This document shows, in pieces, positions 25,535-34,898 of a stretch of DNA of 64,000 nucleotides. The notes beneath the pieces were generated by a model. The model did no database searches. It was not told the DNA's origin and worked only from the letters and a program-made list of their open reading frames with translations. Source of the stretch: Trebonia sp963759545 (GTDB lineage Bacteria; Actinomycetota; Actinomycetes; Streptosporangiales; Streptosporangiaceae); the NCBI GenBank assembly GCA_963759545.1, contig CAVXAB010000031.1:1-64000 (forward strand), read 5' to 3'. Position 1 is the stretch's first letter, and each line of letters starts with the position of its first letter. The position numbers were made by a program, and so were the translations under genes.

Positions 25535-26857
25535 ATGATCGACCCCATGCGGCCGACGGGTCCCATTCCATGGTGGCGTGCAGCCGGTGATCCGGCCGCT
25601 GCACCGGTCGGGCCCGCGATGACAACCCTGAGATCGGTGATCGCCTATCTCGCGACGATGATCCGGTGCGCGGGCATCGTCTATATCGTCGTCGAGGTCG
25701 TCATCTGGCACTCGTTCTACACGGCCGCGGCCTGGCACCTGGCAGCCCCCGCCGTGGCGGTGGCCTGGGGAGCGGCGATGATCGTCTACCTCCGCCGGTA
25801 CCTGCCATCCCCGGTCGTCGCCTGCGTAGACTCCGCTGTTTACGTGGCGCTCGCGCTCGGCGCGCAGGCGTGCGTCCCGCCCGCCGTCAGGGACGCCGCG
25901 TTCAGCTGGCTGGTTATCGCCATGTCGGGCCAGCTCATCGTCCCCGCGTGGTACTGGTACGCGCCTGGGGCGCTCCCGGTGCTGCTGGCGCTGGCTTCGC
26001 CGCTGGCCTTCTGGGCCGGCGCGATGCTGCAGCCGGTTACCGACGCCAGGACACTGGCGGGAGCGGCGATCTTGCTGCTCGTGATCGGGCTCGTGCACGG
26101 CGGCGGGCGCTGGCTACTCTACGGCCGCGCGGCGGCGGCGGACGCCGACCTGGACCGGGCTGACCAGGCCGCCAGGGAGCAGTACGCCATCTTGTGCCGG
26201 AACATAGAACGCCGCGAGCACGAGCGCCTGGTGCACGACACGGTGCTCAACACGCTCACGAGCGTGGCTCGCTCTGGCGGCGATGCCGTGGCCGAGGTGG
26301 TGGCCAGGTGCAGGCAGGACGTGGCCCTGATGGAGGCCGCGCTCAGCGCCGACGACCTGGCGCCGTTTCCCGCTCGTCCTTCCGGCGACCTGCGCGGCGA
26401 GGTGCGCGCCGTTGTCGCCGGCATGCGCGGTCGGGGGCTGACCGTCCATTTCGAGGCCGACGACACGGCCGGCGCGGCTGTCCCCGCTCCGGTCGTCAGG
26501 GCGATCTCGAACGCCGTGCGCGAGGCCCTGTCGAACGTGGCGGCCCACGCGGGAACCGGGGAGGCCTGGGTCACTGTCCGGTACATGGCGCTGGAAGGGG
26601 ATGCCGAGGCCCCGTGCCGCCTGCTGGTGGTCATCCGCGACAGGGGCGCCGGATTCGACCGCGCCCGCGTTGACCAGGCGCGACTGGGCCTTCGGCGGTC
26701 CATCGCGGAGCGCACCGCCGAGTGCGGCGGGCAAGCGTCAATACGGTCCGCGCCCGGGCAGGGCACCGAGGTGTCCCTGTCCTGGCCCGCGTCCGGGCAA
26801 TCCGACGCGGGCCACCCGGCTGACCGCACGCTCGCTCGCGATGGCCTGCCATGGTAA
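25535..26857 (+). CDS. Membrane sensor histidine kinase (NarL-partner type)
   Basis: A 440-residue protein. Residues about 35-200 hold five to six membrane segments. The dimerisation/phosphoacceptor motif is EHERLVHDTVLNTLTSVA, the ATPase N-box REALSNVAAHAG, and the G-box IRDRGAGFDRARV. Together they fit the HATPase_c kinases that pair with LuxR-type regulators. It starts a three-gene operon: its end overlaps the next gene by 7 bp, and the response regulator follows. Initiation could be at ATG 25535, 25550 or 25619; no strong ribosome binding site decides this. The stimulus is unknown. Confidence 0.83.
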   Translation: MIDPMRPTGPIPWWRAAGDPAAAPVGPAMTTLRSVIAYLATMIRCAGIVYIVVEVVIWHSFYTAAAWHLAAPAVAVAWGAAMIVYLRRYLPSPVVACVDSAVYVALALGAQACVPPAVRDAAFSWLVIAMSGQLIVPAWYWYAPGALPVLLALASPLAFWAGAMLQPVTDARTLAGAAILLLVIGLVHGGGRWLLYGRAAAADADLDRADQAAREQYAILCRNIERREHERLVHDTVLNTLTSVARSGGDAVAEVVARCRQDVALMEAALSADDLAPFPARPSGDLRGEVRAVVAGMRGRGLTVHFEADDTAGAAVPAPVVRAISNAVREALSNVAAHAGTGEAWVTVRYMALEGDAEAPCRLLVVIRDRGAGFDRARVDQARLGLRRSIAERTAECGGQASIRSAPGQGTEVSLSWPASGQSDAGHPADRTLARDGLPW

Positions 26858-27987
26858 GCCCGCAGCAGGCGGCGTGGGACACCGTCGAAGCCGGGCTGAC
26901 GAGCCTGCTCAGAGCGCTGGCGTTGGTCCTGCCTTCCCTCGCGCTGCTCCAGGTGCTGGCCGATGCGCGTGATTACCGCCAGCCGGTCGTGGCGGTCCTG
27001 ATCTGGCTCGCGGTCCTCGGCGCCGGTTCCTGGCTCGTGCCGCGGTCGCGCGCGGGCGGCCTCACCACGCGCGAAACGGCTGCGGCCATCGCTATCGCGG
27101 CCGCGGCCGTGGCCGCGATCGGGGCGGTGCACCGGGCGCACAGCGATCCGGGGAACGTTAACCTGGCGGTCTTGGGCACGGTGTGGCTGCTGGCACTGGT
27201 CGTCATGAGCCATTCCGCCCGGGTATGGATTCCGGTAGCGCTGCTCGTCTTCGCCGTCGAGGGCGCGGCGGTGTTCCGCGAGCAGGGACTGAACCGGCTG
27301 AGCATGTCCCAGCTGGGGGCAGCCGGCTACATCATCGCGGCCATTCTGATCGCGTTCGCGGCATTGCGGCCGACCCTGGACACGCACGTCACCATGGCCG
27401 TTCGCCAGGCTGCCCTGGCGAGCAGGGCGGCAGCGGAACGCGCCGCGGCGGCCGCCATCAAGCAGGAACGGCACGGCAGGCTCGTGGTGCTTGAGGAGGA
27501 GGCGCTGCCCCTGCTGCGCGGCATCGCGGACGGGACGCTCGACCCGGCCGACCCTGGCGTCAGGGAACAGTGCGCCCGGCATGCGGCGGTGCTGCGGGAT
27601 GCGCTCACCGACGGCGCGCCGGGCGGTGAGGTGCTGGCCACGCTTCAGCCCACGCTGCGCGCCGCGGGGGCGCGCGGGCTGCCGGTGACCGTCCAGTTCA
27701 TCGGCGACCCGGGAACCCCGCCGCCACCGGTCGCCCGCGCGGTCCTGGCGACGGTTGACGCCGTGCTCGGCGCGCTTCCGCCGCATGAGGCCGTGCTCAC
27801 CGTGCTCGCCGCCGGCGATGACGTCGAGCTTTACCTGAACTTCAGCGCGCCATTGCGGGCAACGCCCGACCTGGCGCGGGCCGGGAATGACGTGCCCGCC
27901 GCCGCGCGCTGGCAGGCCGCGCTGAACGTGACGGAAACGGGTGAGGGATTCCTTGAGATCAGCTGGCGGAAGGGCGGTGCCGCTTGA
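26851..27987 (+). CDS. Degenerate membrane histidine-kinase-like protein
   Basis: 378 residues with about five to six membrane segments in the first 180, then a coiled region (ERAAAAAIKQERHGRLVVLEE). The position equivalent to the H-box lacks His: LVVLEEEALPLLRGI stands where HDTVLNTL is in the upstream paralogue. The C-terminal region lacks a recognisable N-box and G-boxes. Layout and location make it a paralogue or partner of the upstream kinase that has lost catalysis. It may be a co-sensor or an inhibitor of the pair. It overlaps the kinase by 7 bp and the response regulator by 4 bp, so production is tightly coupled. Confidence 0.7.
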   Translation: MVSPQQAAWDTVEAGLTSLLRALALVLPSLALLQVLADARDYRQPVVAVLIWLAVLGAGSWLVPRSRAGGLTTRETAAAIAIAAAAVAAIGAVHRAHSDPGNVNLAVLGTVWLLALVVMSHSARVWIPVALLVFAVEGAAVFREQGLNRLSMSQLGAAGYIIAAILIAFAALRPTLDTHVTMAVRQAALASRAAAERAAAAAIKQERHGRLVVLEEEALPLLRGIADGTLDPADPGVREQCARHAAVLRDALTDGAPGGEVLATLQPTLRAAGARGLPVTVQFIGDPGTPPPPVARAVLATVDAVLGALPPHEAVLTVLAAGDDVELYLNFSAPLRATPDLARAGNDVPAAARWQAALNVTETGEGFLEISWRKGGAA

Positions 27988-28631
27988 CCGGTGTCATTGA
28001 CATCGCGGCCGTGGACGATCATCCGATCATCCTCGACAGCGTCGCGGGCTGGGTCGATGCGGGCCAGGGCGACATCCGCGTCGTCGCCACCGCGGCGACC
28101 GTGGGCGTGCTGCTCGCGGGGCCAGGCCGGGACGCGGACGTCGTGCTGCTCGACCTTGAGTTGGGTGACGGGAGTACCGCGGAAGGCAACGTGGCCGCGA
28201 TCCGCGCGGCAGGCCCTGAGGTGCTTGTCCTCTCGGCGTCCGACCGGCCGACTGCCGTCCGGGCGGCGATGCGCGCCGGCGCCCGCGGGTACGCACTGAA
28301 AAACGAGCGAGCCGGCCAGATACGTTTCGCGATTAATGAGGTTGCCGCAGGCAGGGACTGGATTTCTCCTGGCCTCGCCTACATCTTCGCGACCGATGAC
28401 GAGGCCGACAGGCCAACTCTGAGTCATCAGGAAAGGCGTACGCTGCAACTCTACGCAACCGGTCTGCCAATGAAATCCGTGGCCAAGAAGATGGCCATCA
28501 GCGAGGAAACAGTCAAACAATATCTGGGGCGCGTGCGCCAGAAATACATACTTGCCGGACGAGCCGCGCCGACGAAATTGGAGCTGTATCATCGAGCCGT
28601 CGAGGACGGACATCTCCTACCACCTCCTTAG
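27984..28631 (+). CDS. LuxR/NarL-type response regulator
   Basis: 215 residues. The receiver domain has the acidic pair in AAVDDHPII, the phospho-acceptor Asp in VVLLDLELGD and the Lys in GYALKNERAG. The LuxR helix-turn-helix is GLPMKSVAKKMAISEETVKQ. The start is TTG 27984, whose TTGA overlaps the stop of the upstream gene. It is the output of the operon formed with the two sensors. A strong hairpin at 28710 probably ends the transcript. Confidence 0.87.
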   Translation: MTGVIDIAAVDDHPIILDSVAGWVDAGQGDIRVVATAATVGVLLAGPGRDADVVLLDLELGDGSTAEGNVAAIRAAGPEVLVLSASDRPTAVRAAMRAGARGYALKNERAGQIRFAINEVAAGRDWISPGLAYIFATDDEADRPTLSHQERRTLQLYATGLPMKSVAKKMAISEETVKQYLGRVRQKYILAGRAAPTKLELYHRAVEDGHLLPPP

Positions 28632-29060
28632 CCTGCCACCCCCCAGGGTTAAGGAGCCGGAAACGCCCGTCCTCGGCCTCGTTCCTTAACTAAAGTACGC
28701 GCTGCTTGCGCCTGAAGTCATGACCCCCATTCTGGGGTCATGACTTCAGGCTTGCTCTGACCAGCGCGGACCGTGGTCTTATCGAAGGAATTGAATTCCT
28801 CAGGAGCGCGGTAACCTCCCGATTGCACCTAACGGTCCAGGCCCCGCGCCGCCTTTCCGGCCGACAGGTCGCCGCGGGCCGCCTGTCTCTCTGCCAGCCG
28901 CGAGCCGCGGCCGCCGCCGCGGCCGCGGGCCGCCGCACCCCGTTGCCTCGCGGCTGATACGAGACGCCACCGCCGTTGCGGGAGGTCCCCGCGACCCCAT
29001 CACGCGGGCGAGGGACATGATGAGCGCATCGTTTCCGCGAGTCAGCAAGGAGGTGGCGCG
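28632..29060. other. Intergenic region after the two-component operon
   Basis: 429 bp with no recognisable gene. It contains the hairpin at 28710-28751 and a GC-rich Arg/Pro-type stretch (28840-28950) whose open frames have no family features. A Shine-Dalgarno aaggagg lies at about 29048 for the sulP gene. Confidence 0.6.
28710..28751 (+). terminator. Perfect 18-bp hairpin terminator of the two-component operon
   Basis: gcctgaagtcatgacccc (28710-28727) pairs perfectly with 28734-28751 around a 6-nt loop and is followed by ttgctct. It stands 80 bp after the response regulator stop. Confidence 0.75.
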
Positions 29061-30792
29061 ATGACGCGACTCGTCGGTGGCCGTCGACTGACGTGGCCGC
29101 GAAGCCTGCCCGTGCTGCAGGGAGTGCTGCCGGTCGAACGCTCGCGCGTCTGGCCGGATGCGCTCGCGGGCATCACGCTGGCCGCGCTCGGTATCCCGGA
29201 AGGGCTTGGATACGCCAAGATCGCCGGGATGCCGCTGGTGACCGGCCTCTATACGATGCTGCTCCCGATGGCCGTCTTTGCCGTCCTCGGCTCCTCGCGG
29301 CACCTCGTCGTGGCCGCCGATTCGGCCACCGCGGCCATCCTCGCCGCGGCGCTGACCGGCCTCGCTGTGCAAGGTTCGGAACGCTACGTGCGGCTGGCCG
29401 GGCTCGCGGCCCTGCTGACCGGCGGACTGCTCCTGCTCGCCCGGCTGGTCAGGCTGAGCTTCCTGGCGAACTTCCTGTCCCGTACCGTGCTTGTCGGGTT
29501 CCTGACCGGCGTCGGGATCCAGGTGGCGGCCGGGCAGATCCCCGCCATGCTTGGCGTCACGGTGCCAGGCAAGCAGCCCCGTGCCCGTGCTGGTGAATAC
29601 GGTGCGCGCCGTTCCGTCCAGCCACGGCGTGGACGTGGCGATATCGGCCGGGGTGATCGTCACGGTGCTCGCGCTCAGGGCCCTTACCCGCCGCGTCCCC
29701 GGGCCGCTGATCGCCGTCGTCCTCGCGATTATCCTCAGCCGGCTGCTTGACCTGGGCAGCCACGGCGCGGCGACCGTGGGAACGATCCCGCGCGGCCTGC
29801 CGACTCTCGGGCTCCCCGCCTTTGACCGGGCGGACGCCACCGCGCTGTTCGGCCCCGCCGCGGCCATGTTCGTGGTCATCCTGGCGCAGAGCGCGGCGAC
29901 CGCGCGGGCCTACGCCGCCAAGTACAACGAGCCGCTCAGCATCCCCGATGACCTGAGCGCACTCGGCGCCGCCAACGCGGCGGCCGCGTTCTCTGGCACG
30001 TTCGTGGTCAACGGCAGCCCCACCAAGGCGCAGATAGTGGACAGCGCGGGCGGCCGCAGCCAGCTGGCCCCGCTCACCGCCGCCGCCGTGGTCCTGGCCA
30101 CCGTCGCGCTGCTCACCGGACCGCTCGCCTACCTGCCGCAGGCAGCGCTAGCCGCGGTGGTCTTCCTGATCGCGGTCGAGCTGATCAACGTCAAGGAGAT
30201 GCGGCGCATCCTCACCGTGCGGCGCGACGAGTTCGCCATCGCCCTGCTCACGGCCGCGGCAGTAGTTGTGCTCGGGGTCGAGGACGGCATCGTGCTCGCC
30301 GTCATCGCCTCGGTCATCGATCACCTGAGGCACAGCTACAACCCGTCCAACCACGTCCTCGTGAAGTCACCCGCGGGGTACTGGCAGCCGGAGCCGGTCA
30401 CGCCGGGCGCGCGGACCGAGGACGGGCTCATCATCTACCGGTTCGGCACGAGCCTCTACTACGCCAACGCGGCCAGGCTGCTCGCCGACTTCCACGCCCT
30501 CGCAGAAACCGGAGGGCCGCTGAGCTGGTTTGTCTTCGATTGCGCGGCCATCGAGGACATCGACTACACCGCTTTCACGATCCTTTCCCGTGCCGTAGAA
30601 ATCGCCAGGCAGCAGCACGTGCGGTTCGTGGTGAGCACCGTCATTCCTCGAGTGCGACGGCAACTGGACGTTTACGGCATCAGCAAGGCCCTGGACCCCG
30701 ATGCGTGCTACGAGACTCCCAGGGACGCCATAGACGCCTTCCACGCCGGGCAAGGTTCCGCGGCCGGTGACGCCCGGCCGGCATCCACATGA
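29061..30792 (+). pseudogene. SulP-family anion transporter with one frameshift
   Basis: ATG 29061 follows aaggagg. The first frame gives a SulP N-terminus (DALAGITLAALGIPEGLGYAK, VVAADSATAAILAAAL). Near 29577 the frame breaks in cagccccgtg. Removing one C restores KQPVPVLVNTVRAV and joins it to the second frame, which carries the rest of the permease (FSGTFVVNGSPTKAQIVDSAGG) and a C-terminal STAS domain (WFVFDCAAIEDIDYTAF). The joined protein would have about 577 residues, normal for SulP sulfate/bicarbonate transporters. A single extra C explains the defect, so it is either a young pseudogene or a sequencing error. Confidence 0.82.
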
Positions 30793-30860
30793 ATCTGATG
30801 GATAAAGATGCATTGAGGCTGCCCATGGGCGTCCGGCGCGCGACTCGGTATGGTTCCGAC

Positions 30861-31658
30861 ATGACGAACGTGAGCGGTGCCGGGGTCGTGGTCACCGGCG
30901 GAGGCGGCGGGATCGGGCGGGCGATCGCGCGCAGGCTCGCCGCCGACGGCGCCAGGGTCGTGGTCAACGACCTCAACCCGGCGGCGGCGCAGGCCGTAGC
31001 CGCCGAGATTGGCGGCTTCGCGGTCCCCGGTGATGCGGGAACGGAGCAGGGCGTCGAACTGCTCATCGGGACGGCCACCGATCTCCTTGGCGAGATCGAC
31101 ATCTACTGCTCGAACGCGGGGACTGTCGCGGGCACCGGCCCGGAGACGCCGGACGAGTTGTGGCAGCGTGCCTGGGAGGTCAACACGCTTGCCCACGTCC
31201 GCGCGGCGCGACTCCTGCTGCCTGGCTGGCTGTCCCGCGGCGCGGGAACCTTTGTCGTCACCGCGTCGGCGGCTGGCCTGCTGACGATGCTCGGCGCGGC
31301 GCCGTACTCGGTGACCAAGCACGCCGCGGTCGGGTTCGCGGAGTGGCTCGCCGCGACCTACGCGCACCGCGGGCTGGCCGTGCACTGCATCTGCCCCCAG
31401 GGCGTGCGCACGCAGATGCTGGCCGGATCCGGGCGGGCGGGCGACATCGTGCTTGCCGCCGCCGCGATCGAGCCCGAGCAGGTAGCGGAAGCCCTGGCGG
31501 CCGCGATGGCGGTGGGCAAGTTCCTCGTCCTGCCCCATCCAGAAGTCCGCGATTACTACGTGCATCGCGCCACCGATACCGACCGGTGGCTGCGCGGCAT
31601 GTCGCGGCTGCAGCGGCGAGTCGACGATGCGAACGACGCGACGGGAGAGGGAGCTTGA
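30861..31658 (+). CDS. SDR-family oxidoreductase
   Basis: 265 residues from ATG 30861. The cofactor motif TGGGGGIG and NDLNPAAAQA come first, then YCSNAGT, the catalytic Ser in VTASAAG and YSVTK. After the Rossmann core the sequence CICPQGVRTQML fits classical SDRs. It overlaps the following MDR-family reductase by 4 bp (TTGA), so both are one transcript. The pair may act on the same carbonyl or acyl substrate. The upstream in-frame ATG at 30789 lies within the sulP end and adds no family sequence. Confidence 0.88.
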   Translation: MTNVSGAGVVVTGGGGGIGRAIARRLAADGARVVVNDLNPAAAQAVAAEIGGFAVPGDAGTEQGVELLIGTATDLLGEIDIYCSNAGTVAGTGPETPDELWQRAWEVNTLAHVRAARLLLPGWLSRGAGTFVVTASAAGLLTMLGAAPYSVTKHAAVGFAEWLAATYAHRGLAVHCICPQGVRTQMLAGSGRAGDIVLAAAAIEPEQVAEALAAAMAVGKFLVLPHPEVRDYYVHRATDTDRWLRGMSRLQRRVDDANDATGEGA

Positions 31659-32638
31659 AGGCCTGGCAGCTGAACAGTTGCGGCGAACCGGAAGACGTCC
31701 TGGAACTAGCCGACGTGCCGCGGCCCGTGCCCGGCCCGGGGCAGCTCCTGGTCAGGGTCCTGGCCGCCGCCGCGAACTTCCCCGACGTGCTCATGTGCCG
31801 CGGCGCCTATCAGGTCCGCCCGCCGCTGCCGTTCACCCCGGGCGTCGAGTTGTGCGGCGAGGTCCTCGAGGTCGGTGCCGGCGAGACGCGCTTCAACGTC
31901 GGCGACCGGGTGATCGGCGGAGCGTTGCTCCCGTCCGGTGCGTTCGCCGACTGCGCCGTCATGGATGCGGCGCGGGCGTTCCCTGCACCCGAGTCATTCG
32001 ATGACGCCGAGGCGGCACCCTTCCTCATCACTTACCAGACCGGGTGGTTCGGGCTGCACAGGAAGGCGAGGCTGGCGGCCGGCGAGACGCTGCTCGTGCA
32101 CGCGGCGGCCGGCGGGGTCGGTAGCGGCGCGGTCCAGCTTGGCAAGGCCGCGGGCGCACGGGTCATCGGCGTGGTCGGCGGCCAGGAGAAGGCGCGGATT
32201 GCCGAGCGACTCGGCGCGGACGTCGTGGTGGACCGCCATGCGGAGGACTTCGTCGCGGTCGTCAAGGAAGTGACCAAGGGCAAGGGGGCCGATGTCGTCT
32301 ACGACCCGGTAGGCGGCGAGTCATTTCGCCGGTCGACCAAGTGCATCGCGTTCGAGGGCCGGATCGTGGTCGTCGGCTTCGCGAGCGGTGACATGCCGTT
32401 GGCCGCGCTGAGCCACGCGCTGGTGAAGAACTACGACATCCTCGGCCTCCACTGGGGCCTTTACGAGCAGCTCAAACCGGCCGCGGTCGCCGACTGCCAG
32501 GCGGAGCTGACCAGGCTCGCCGCCGCCGGCCTGATCCGCCCGCTGGTGACCGAGCGGCTGCCGCTTACCGACGTCCCCGACGGCCTGCGCCGCCTCGCCG
32601 CGGGCAGCACCGCCGGCCGCCTCGTCTTCTTGCCCTAG
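31655..32638 (+). CDS. NADPH:quinone oxidoreductase-like MDR protein
   Basis: 327 residues, medium-chain dehydrogenase fold without zinc ligands. The N-terminal LKAWQLNSCGEPEDVLEL, the substrate-loop NFPDVLMCRGAYQ and the Rossmann motif HAAAGGVGSGAVQLGKAAGA identify a quinone-oxidoreductase/enoyl-reductase type enzyme using NADPH. The start is TTG 31655, preceded by gggagaggg, coupled to the SDR gene. Its TAG stop overlaps the stop of the convergent integrase remnant. Confidence 0.88.
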   Translation: MKAWQLNSCGEPEDVLELADVPRPVPGPGQLLVRVLAAAANFPDVLMCRGAYQVRPPLPFTPGVELCGEVLEVGAGETRFNVGDRVIGGALLPSGAFADCAVMDAARAFPAPESFDDAEAAPFLITYQTGWFGLHRKARLAAGETLLVHAAAGGVGSGAVQLGKAAGARVIGVVGGQEKARIAERLGADVVVDRHAEDFVAVVKEVTKGKGADVVYDPVGGESFRRSTKCIAFEGRIVVVGFASGDMPLAALSHALVKNYDILGLHWGLYEQLKPAAVADCQAELTRLAAAGLIRPLVTERLPLTDVPDGLRRLAAGSTAGRLVFLP

Positions 32639-33468
32639 CTCAAGCCACCCGCGGCACTGAGCTGGTGCAGCGTCCAGCCGTGCCCCGCCGGGTCGAGTGG
32701 CCTGGTCAGCGTGGTGAACAGCTCCGCCGCGCGCCGGTAGGACATGCGCGCCTGCCCGGTCAGCGGGCAGCGGTCGGCGGCCGCGCACGTCGCTCGCGCC
32801 CGCCGCCCGGTCACGAACACCGGTCCGGAGGTCCGCCCGGCGACCAGCCAGTGCAGCACCTGGCTGGTCGCCTCCTGCCAGGCGATACCCGCCCCCGGCC
32901 AGTCGCCAGGCCGGAAGCGGGTCCGGTGCCGCGCCAGGTCCAGGTGGTCGACGTCCAGCGCGAGCACTCGCGCCGCGGCCGCGCCCGAGTCGAGTAGCAG
33001 CCGCCAGAAGGCGTGCTCGCGCAGGCTGACGGGAAGCCGCAGCACCTCCTCGACCTGTGCGGCGGGCAGCGGCGCCGCGAGCGCGTCCGGCTGCCGGTGC
33101 CGCAACTTCGCGGTCGGGTCCGCGCTGATCCAGCCCTCGTCGAGCCACCAGCCCGCGGCGCTGCGCAGCGCGGACACCTCACGGTTGACGGTGCGCGCGT
33201 CGGCCAGCCCCGCCCGCTCCGCGAGTGCCGCACTCAGCCGGGCCGCGGTCGCGGGCTCGTCGAGCAGGGCCAGCGGCACGATCGGCGGTGCCGCGCACCG
33301 CCTTTCCGCCCCCGATGGAATCGGCTTGCCGACGATCGGCCACGCCCACCCGGTCAGCGAGACCCGGTAGACCCGGCGCGATGCCGTGCCGAGCGCCGCC
33401 TGCCCGAGGTACTCCTCGACCGCGACCGCGTACTCCACCGGCGCCTGCGTCCCCATCGCCGCCTCCAT
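32635..33468 (-). CDS. Tyrosine recombinase/integrase, C-terminally truncated
   Basis: The N-terminal core-binding part (ARTVNREVSALRSAAGWWLDEG) and much of the catalytic domain (LRLPVSLREHAFWRLLLDSG, RVLALDVDHLDLA) resemble actinobacterial site-specific integrases. The family continues HQLRHS...SGH...Y, but here the protein ends GHGWTLHQLSAAGGLS. It therefore loses the second Arg, the His residues and the catalytic Tyr, and cannot recombine DNA. ATG 33468 is used; TTG 33480, 6 bp after gaggag, and GTG 33486 are other possible starts. The truncation point coincides with the stop of the neighbouring MDR gene, pointing to a rearrangement. Confidence 0.7.
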   Translation of the reverse strand: MEAAMGTQAPVEYAVAVEEYLGQAALGTASRRVYRVSLTGWAWPIVGKPIPSGAERRCAAPPIVPLALLDEPATAARLSAALAERAGLADARTVNREVSALRSAAGWWLDEGWISADPTAKLRHRQPDALAAPLPAAQVEEVLRLPVSLREHAFWRLLLDSGAAAARVLALDVDHLDLARHRTRFRPGDWPGAGIAWQEATSQVLHWLVAGRTSGPVFVTGRRARATCAAADRCPLTGQARMSYRRAAELFTTLTRPLDPAGHGWTLHQLSAAGGLS

Positions 33469-33514
33469 TCCGCCCACCAAATCCACTCCTCAGCATAACT
33501 CCTCCCGATAGCGC

Positions 33515-33634
33515 ATTTACTGCGGTAATAAATGTTTGCCGCAAGCTCTTATATTGAATGAATGGCCAAATATTTGACAATCAAAAACCGCAGTAAATCA
33601 TCCCGAACGACTTCGGCTTACTTCCGCAGTAAAT
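33515..33634. repeat. 11-bp repeat atttactgcgg in inverted and direct copies
   Basis: atttactgcgg lies at 33515-33525, and its reverse complement ccgcagtaaat at 33588-33598 and 33624-33634. The AT-rich stretch contrasts with the flanking GC-rich genes and sits between the integrase remnant and the MFS core. It could be a relic attachment or regulatory region. A copy of ccgaacgacttcggctt (33603-33619) lies between the two direct copies. Confidence 0.65.
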
Positions 33635-34881
33635 ATTTCCCTGAAAGGCTTGCGATACTGCGCGCCCGCGATTTCCGCCTGTTCTACGTCGGTTACTCCG
33701 CTTCGCTGCTCGGCAGCGCGATGTCGTCGGTCGCGATCGCCTTCGCGGTGCTCGGCAACGGCGGCACGGCGACCGGGCTCGGCCTCGTGTTCGCCGCGAA
33801 CATCGTGCCCATGGTGGCGTTCATGCTGTTCGGCGGCGCGCTCGCCGACCGCCTCGGCCGCCGCCGGGTCATGCTGGCCGCCGACCTGGTGCGCGGCGCG
33901 GCCCAGGCCGTGCTCGCGGCCGCCTTGGCGATCGGGCGCCCGAGCCTGTGGCTGTTCGTGGCCGCCGCGCTCGTGATTGGCACGGGCAACGCGTTCTTCT
34001 CGCCCGCGCTTTCCGGCTTCCCCGTTCAACTCGTGCCGCCCGCCAGGCTCGGCGACGCGAACGCGCTGCTCGGCTCGGCCCAGCCGGCCGCCCAGGTCGC
34101 CGGGCCGGCCCTCGCAGGCATCCTCATCGCCGTGACCAGCCCCGCCCTGGTGCTCGCCGTCGACGCGGGCAGCTACGCGCTTGGCGCCCTGGCCCTGGCA
34201 CGGCTCCGCCTCCAGGGAACCGACGAGCGCCAGGCGCAGCCGGCGCACCGGGCGCGGTCACTGCCCCGCGAACTGGCCGAAGGCTGGTCGGAGTTCACCG
34301 CCCGCCCCTGGCTGTGGCCGCAGACCGTCCAGTTCGCACTGTTCAACCTGGTGACCTGGGGACCGTACCTGGTACTCGGCCCGGTCCTCGCCGGGCAGTA
34401 CCTCGGCGGCGCCCGCGCCTGGGGCACGATCCTGGCCTGCTACGGCGGCGGCGCGATCGTCGGCGGCCTGCTTGCCCTTGGCCGTCAGCCGGCCAGGCCG
34501 CTGCTTGTCTCCACCCTGACCACGTTCGGCTTCTCGCTACCGCCGCTCGCGCTGGCGTTGCACCTGCCACTGCCCGCGGTGGCCGGGGCCGCGCTCGCGG
34601 CCGGCCTGGGCACGGCCTTCGGCGACGCCTTCGATTCAACCGTGAACCAGCGCCTTATCCCGGCCGAGGCACTGTCCAGGGTCAGCGCGTACAACATGGT
34701 CGGTGCCTTCGCGTTCGGCCCCGTCGCGTTCGCCGCCGCTGGCCCGGTGGCCGCCGCCCTTGGCGCCCGCGCGGTACTCGCGTTCGGCGCCGCCTGGTCC
34801 GTCGCCACGACCCTCGCGGTCCTAACGGTCCCCGCCATCCGCCGCCAGCCCTGGCCAGACCCCCCGCAAGTCACCCCCTGA
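33562..34881 (+). CDS. MFS transporter (MFS_3/EntS-like)
   Basis: 439 residues with 10-12 membrane segments. Typical parts are ARDFRLFYVGYSASLLGSAM at the start of helix 1, GGALADRLGRRRVMLAAD (motif A) and NAFFSPALSGFPVQLVPP. MFS_3 proteins export siderophores, drugs or dyes. The first 33 residues (from ATG 33562) are coded by AT-rich DNA full of short repeats and do not look like MFS sequence. No other start lies between them and helix 1, so the 5' end may have been replaced by the AT-rich insertion. No ribosome binding site is evident. Confidence 0.83.
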   Translation: MAKYLTIKNRSKSSRTTSAYFRSKYFPERLAILRARDFRLFYVGYSASLLGSAMSSVAIAFAVLGNGGTATGLGLVFAANIVPMVAFMLFGGALADRLGRRRVMLAADLVRGAAQAVLAAALAIGRPSLWLFVAAALVIGTGNAFFSPALSGFPVQLVPPARLGDANALLGSAQPAAQVAGPALAGILIAVTSPALVLAVDAGSYALGALALARLRLQGTDERQAQPAHRARSLPRELAEGWSEFTARPWLWPQTVQFALFNLVTWGPYLVLGPVLAGQYLGGARAWGTILACYGGGAIVGGLLALGRQPARPLLVSTLTTFGFSLPPLALALHLPLPAVAGAALAAGLGTAFGDAFDSTVNQRLIPAEALSRVSAYNMVGAFAFGPVAFAAAGPVAAALGARAVLAFGAAWSVATTLAVLTVPAIRRQPWPDPPQVTP

Positions 34882-34898
34882 GCGCCACCGGGCGGCAG

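Noticed and set aside
26119..27786. 555-codon minus-strand frame over the sensor operon
   Set aside because: Antisense of two membrane proteins; Arg-rich with no motif.
31160..31654. Upstream extension of the MDR reductase frame
   Set aside because: It overlaps the clear SDR gene in another frame. TTG 31655 has a good ribosome binding site and the family N-terminus.
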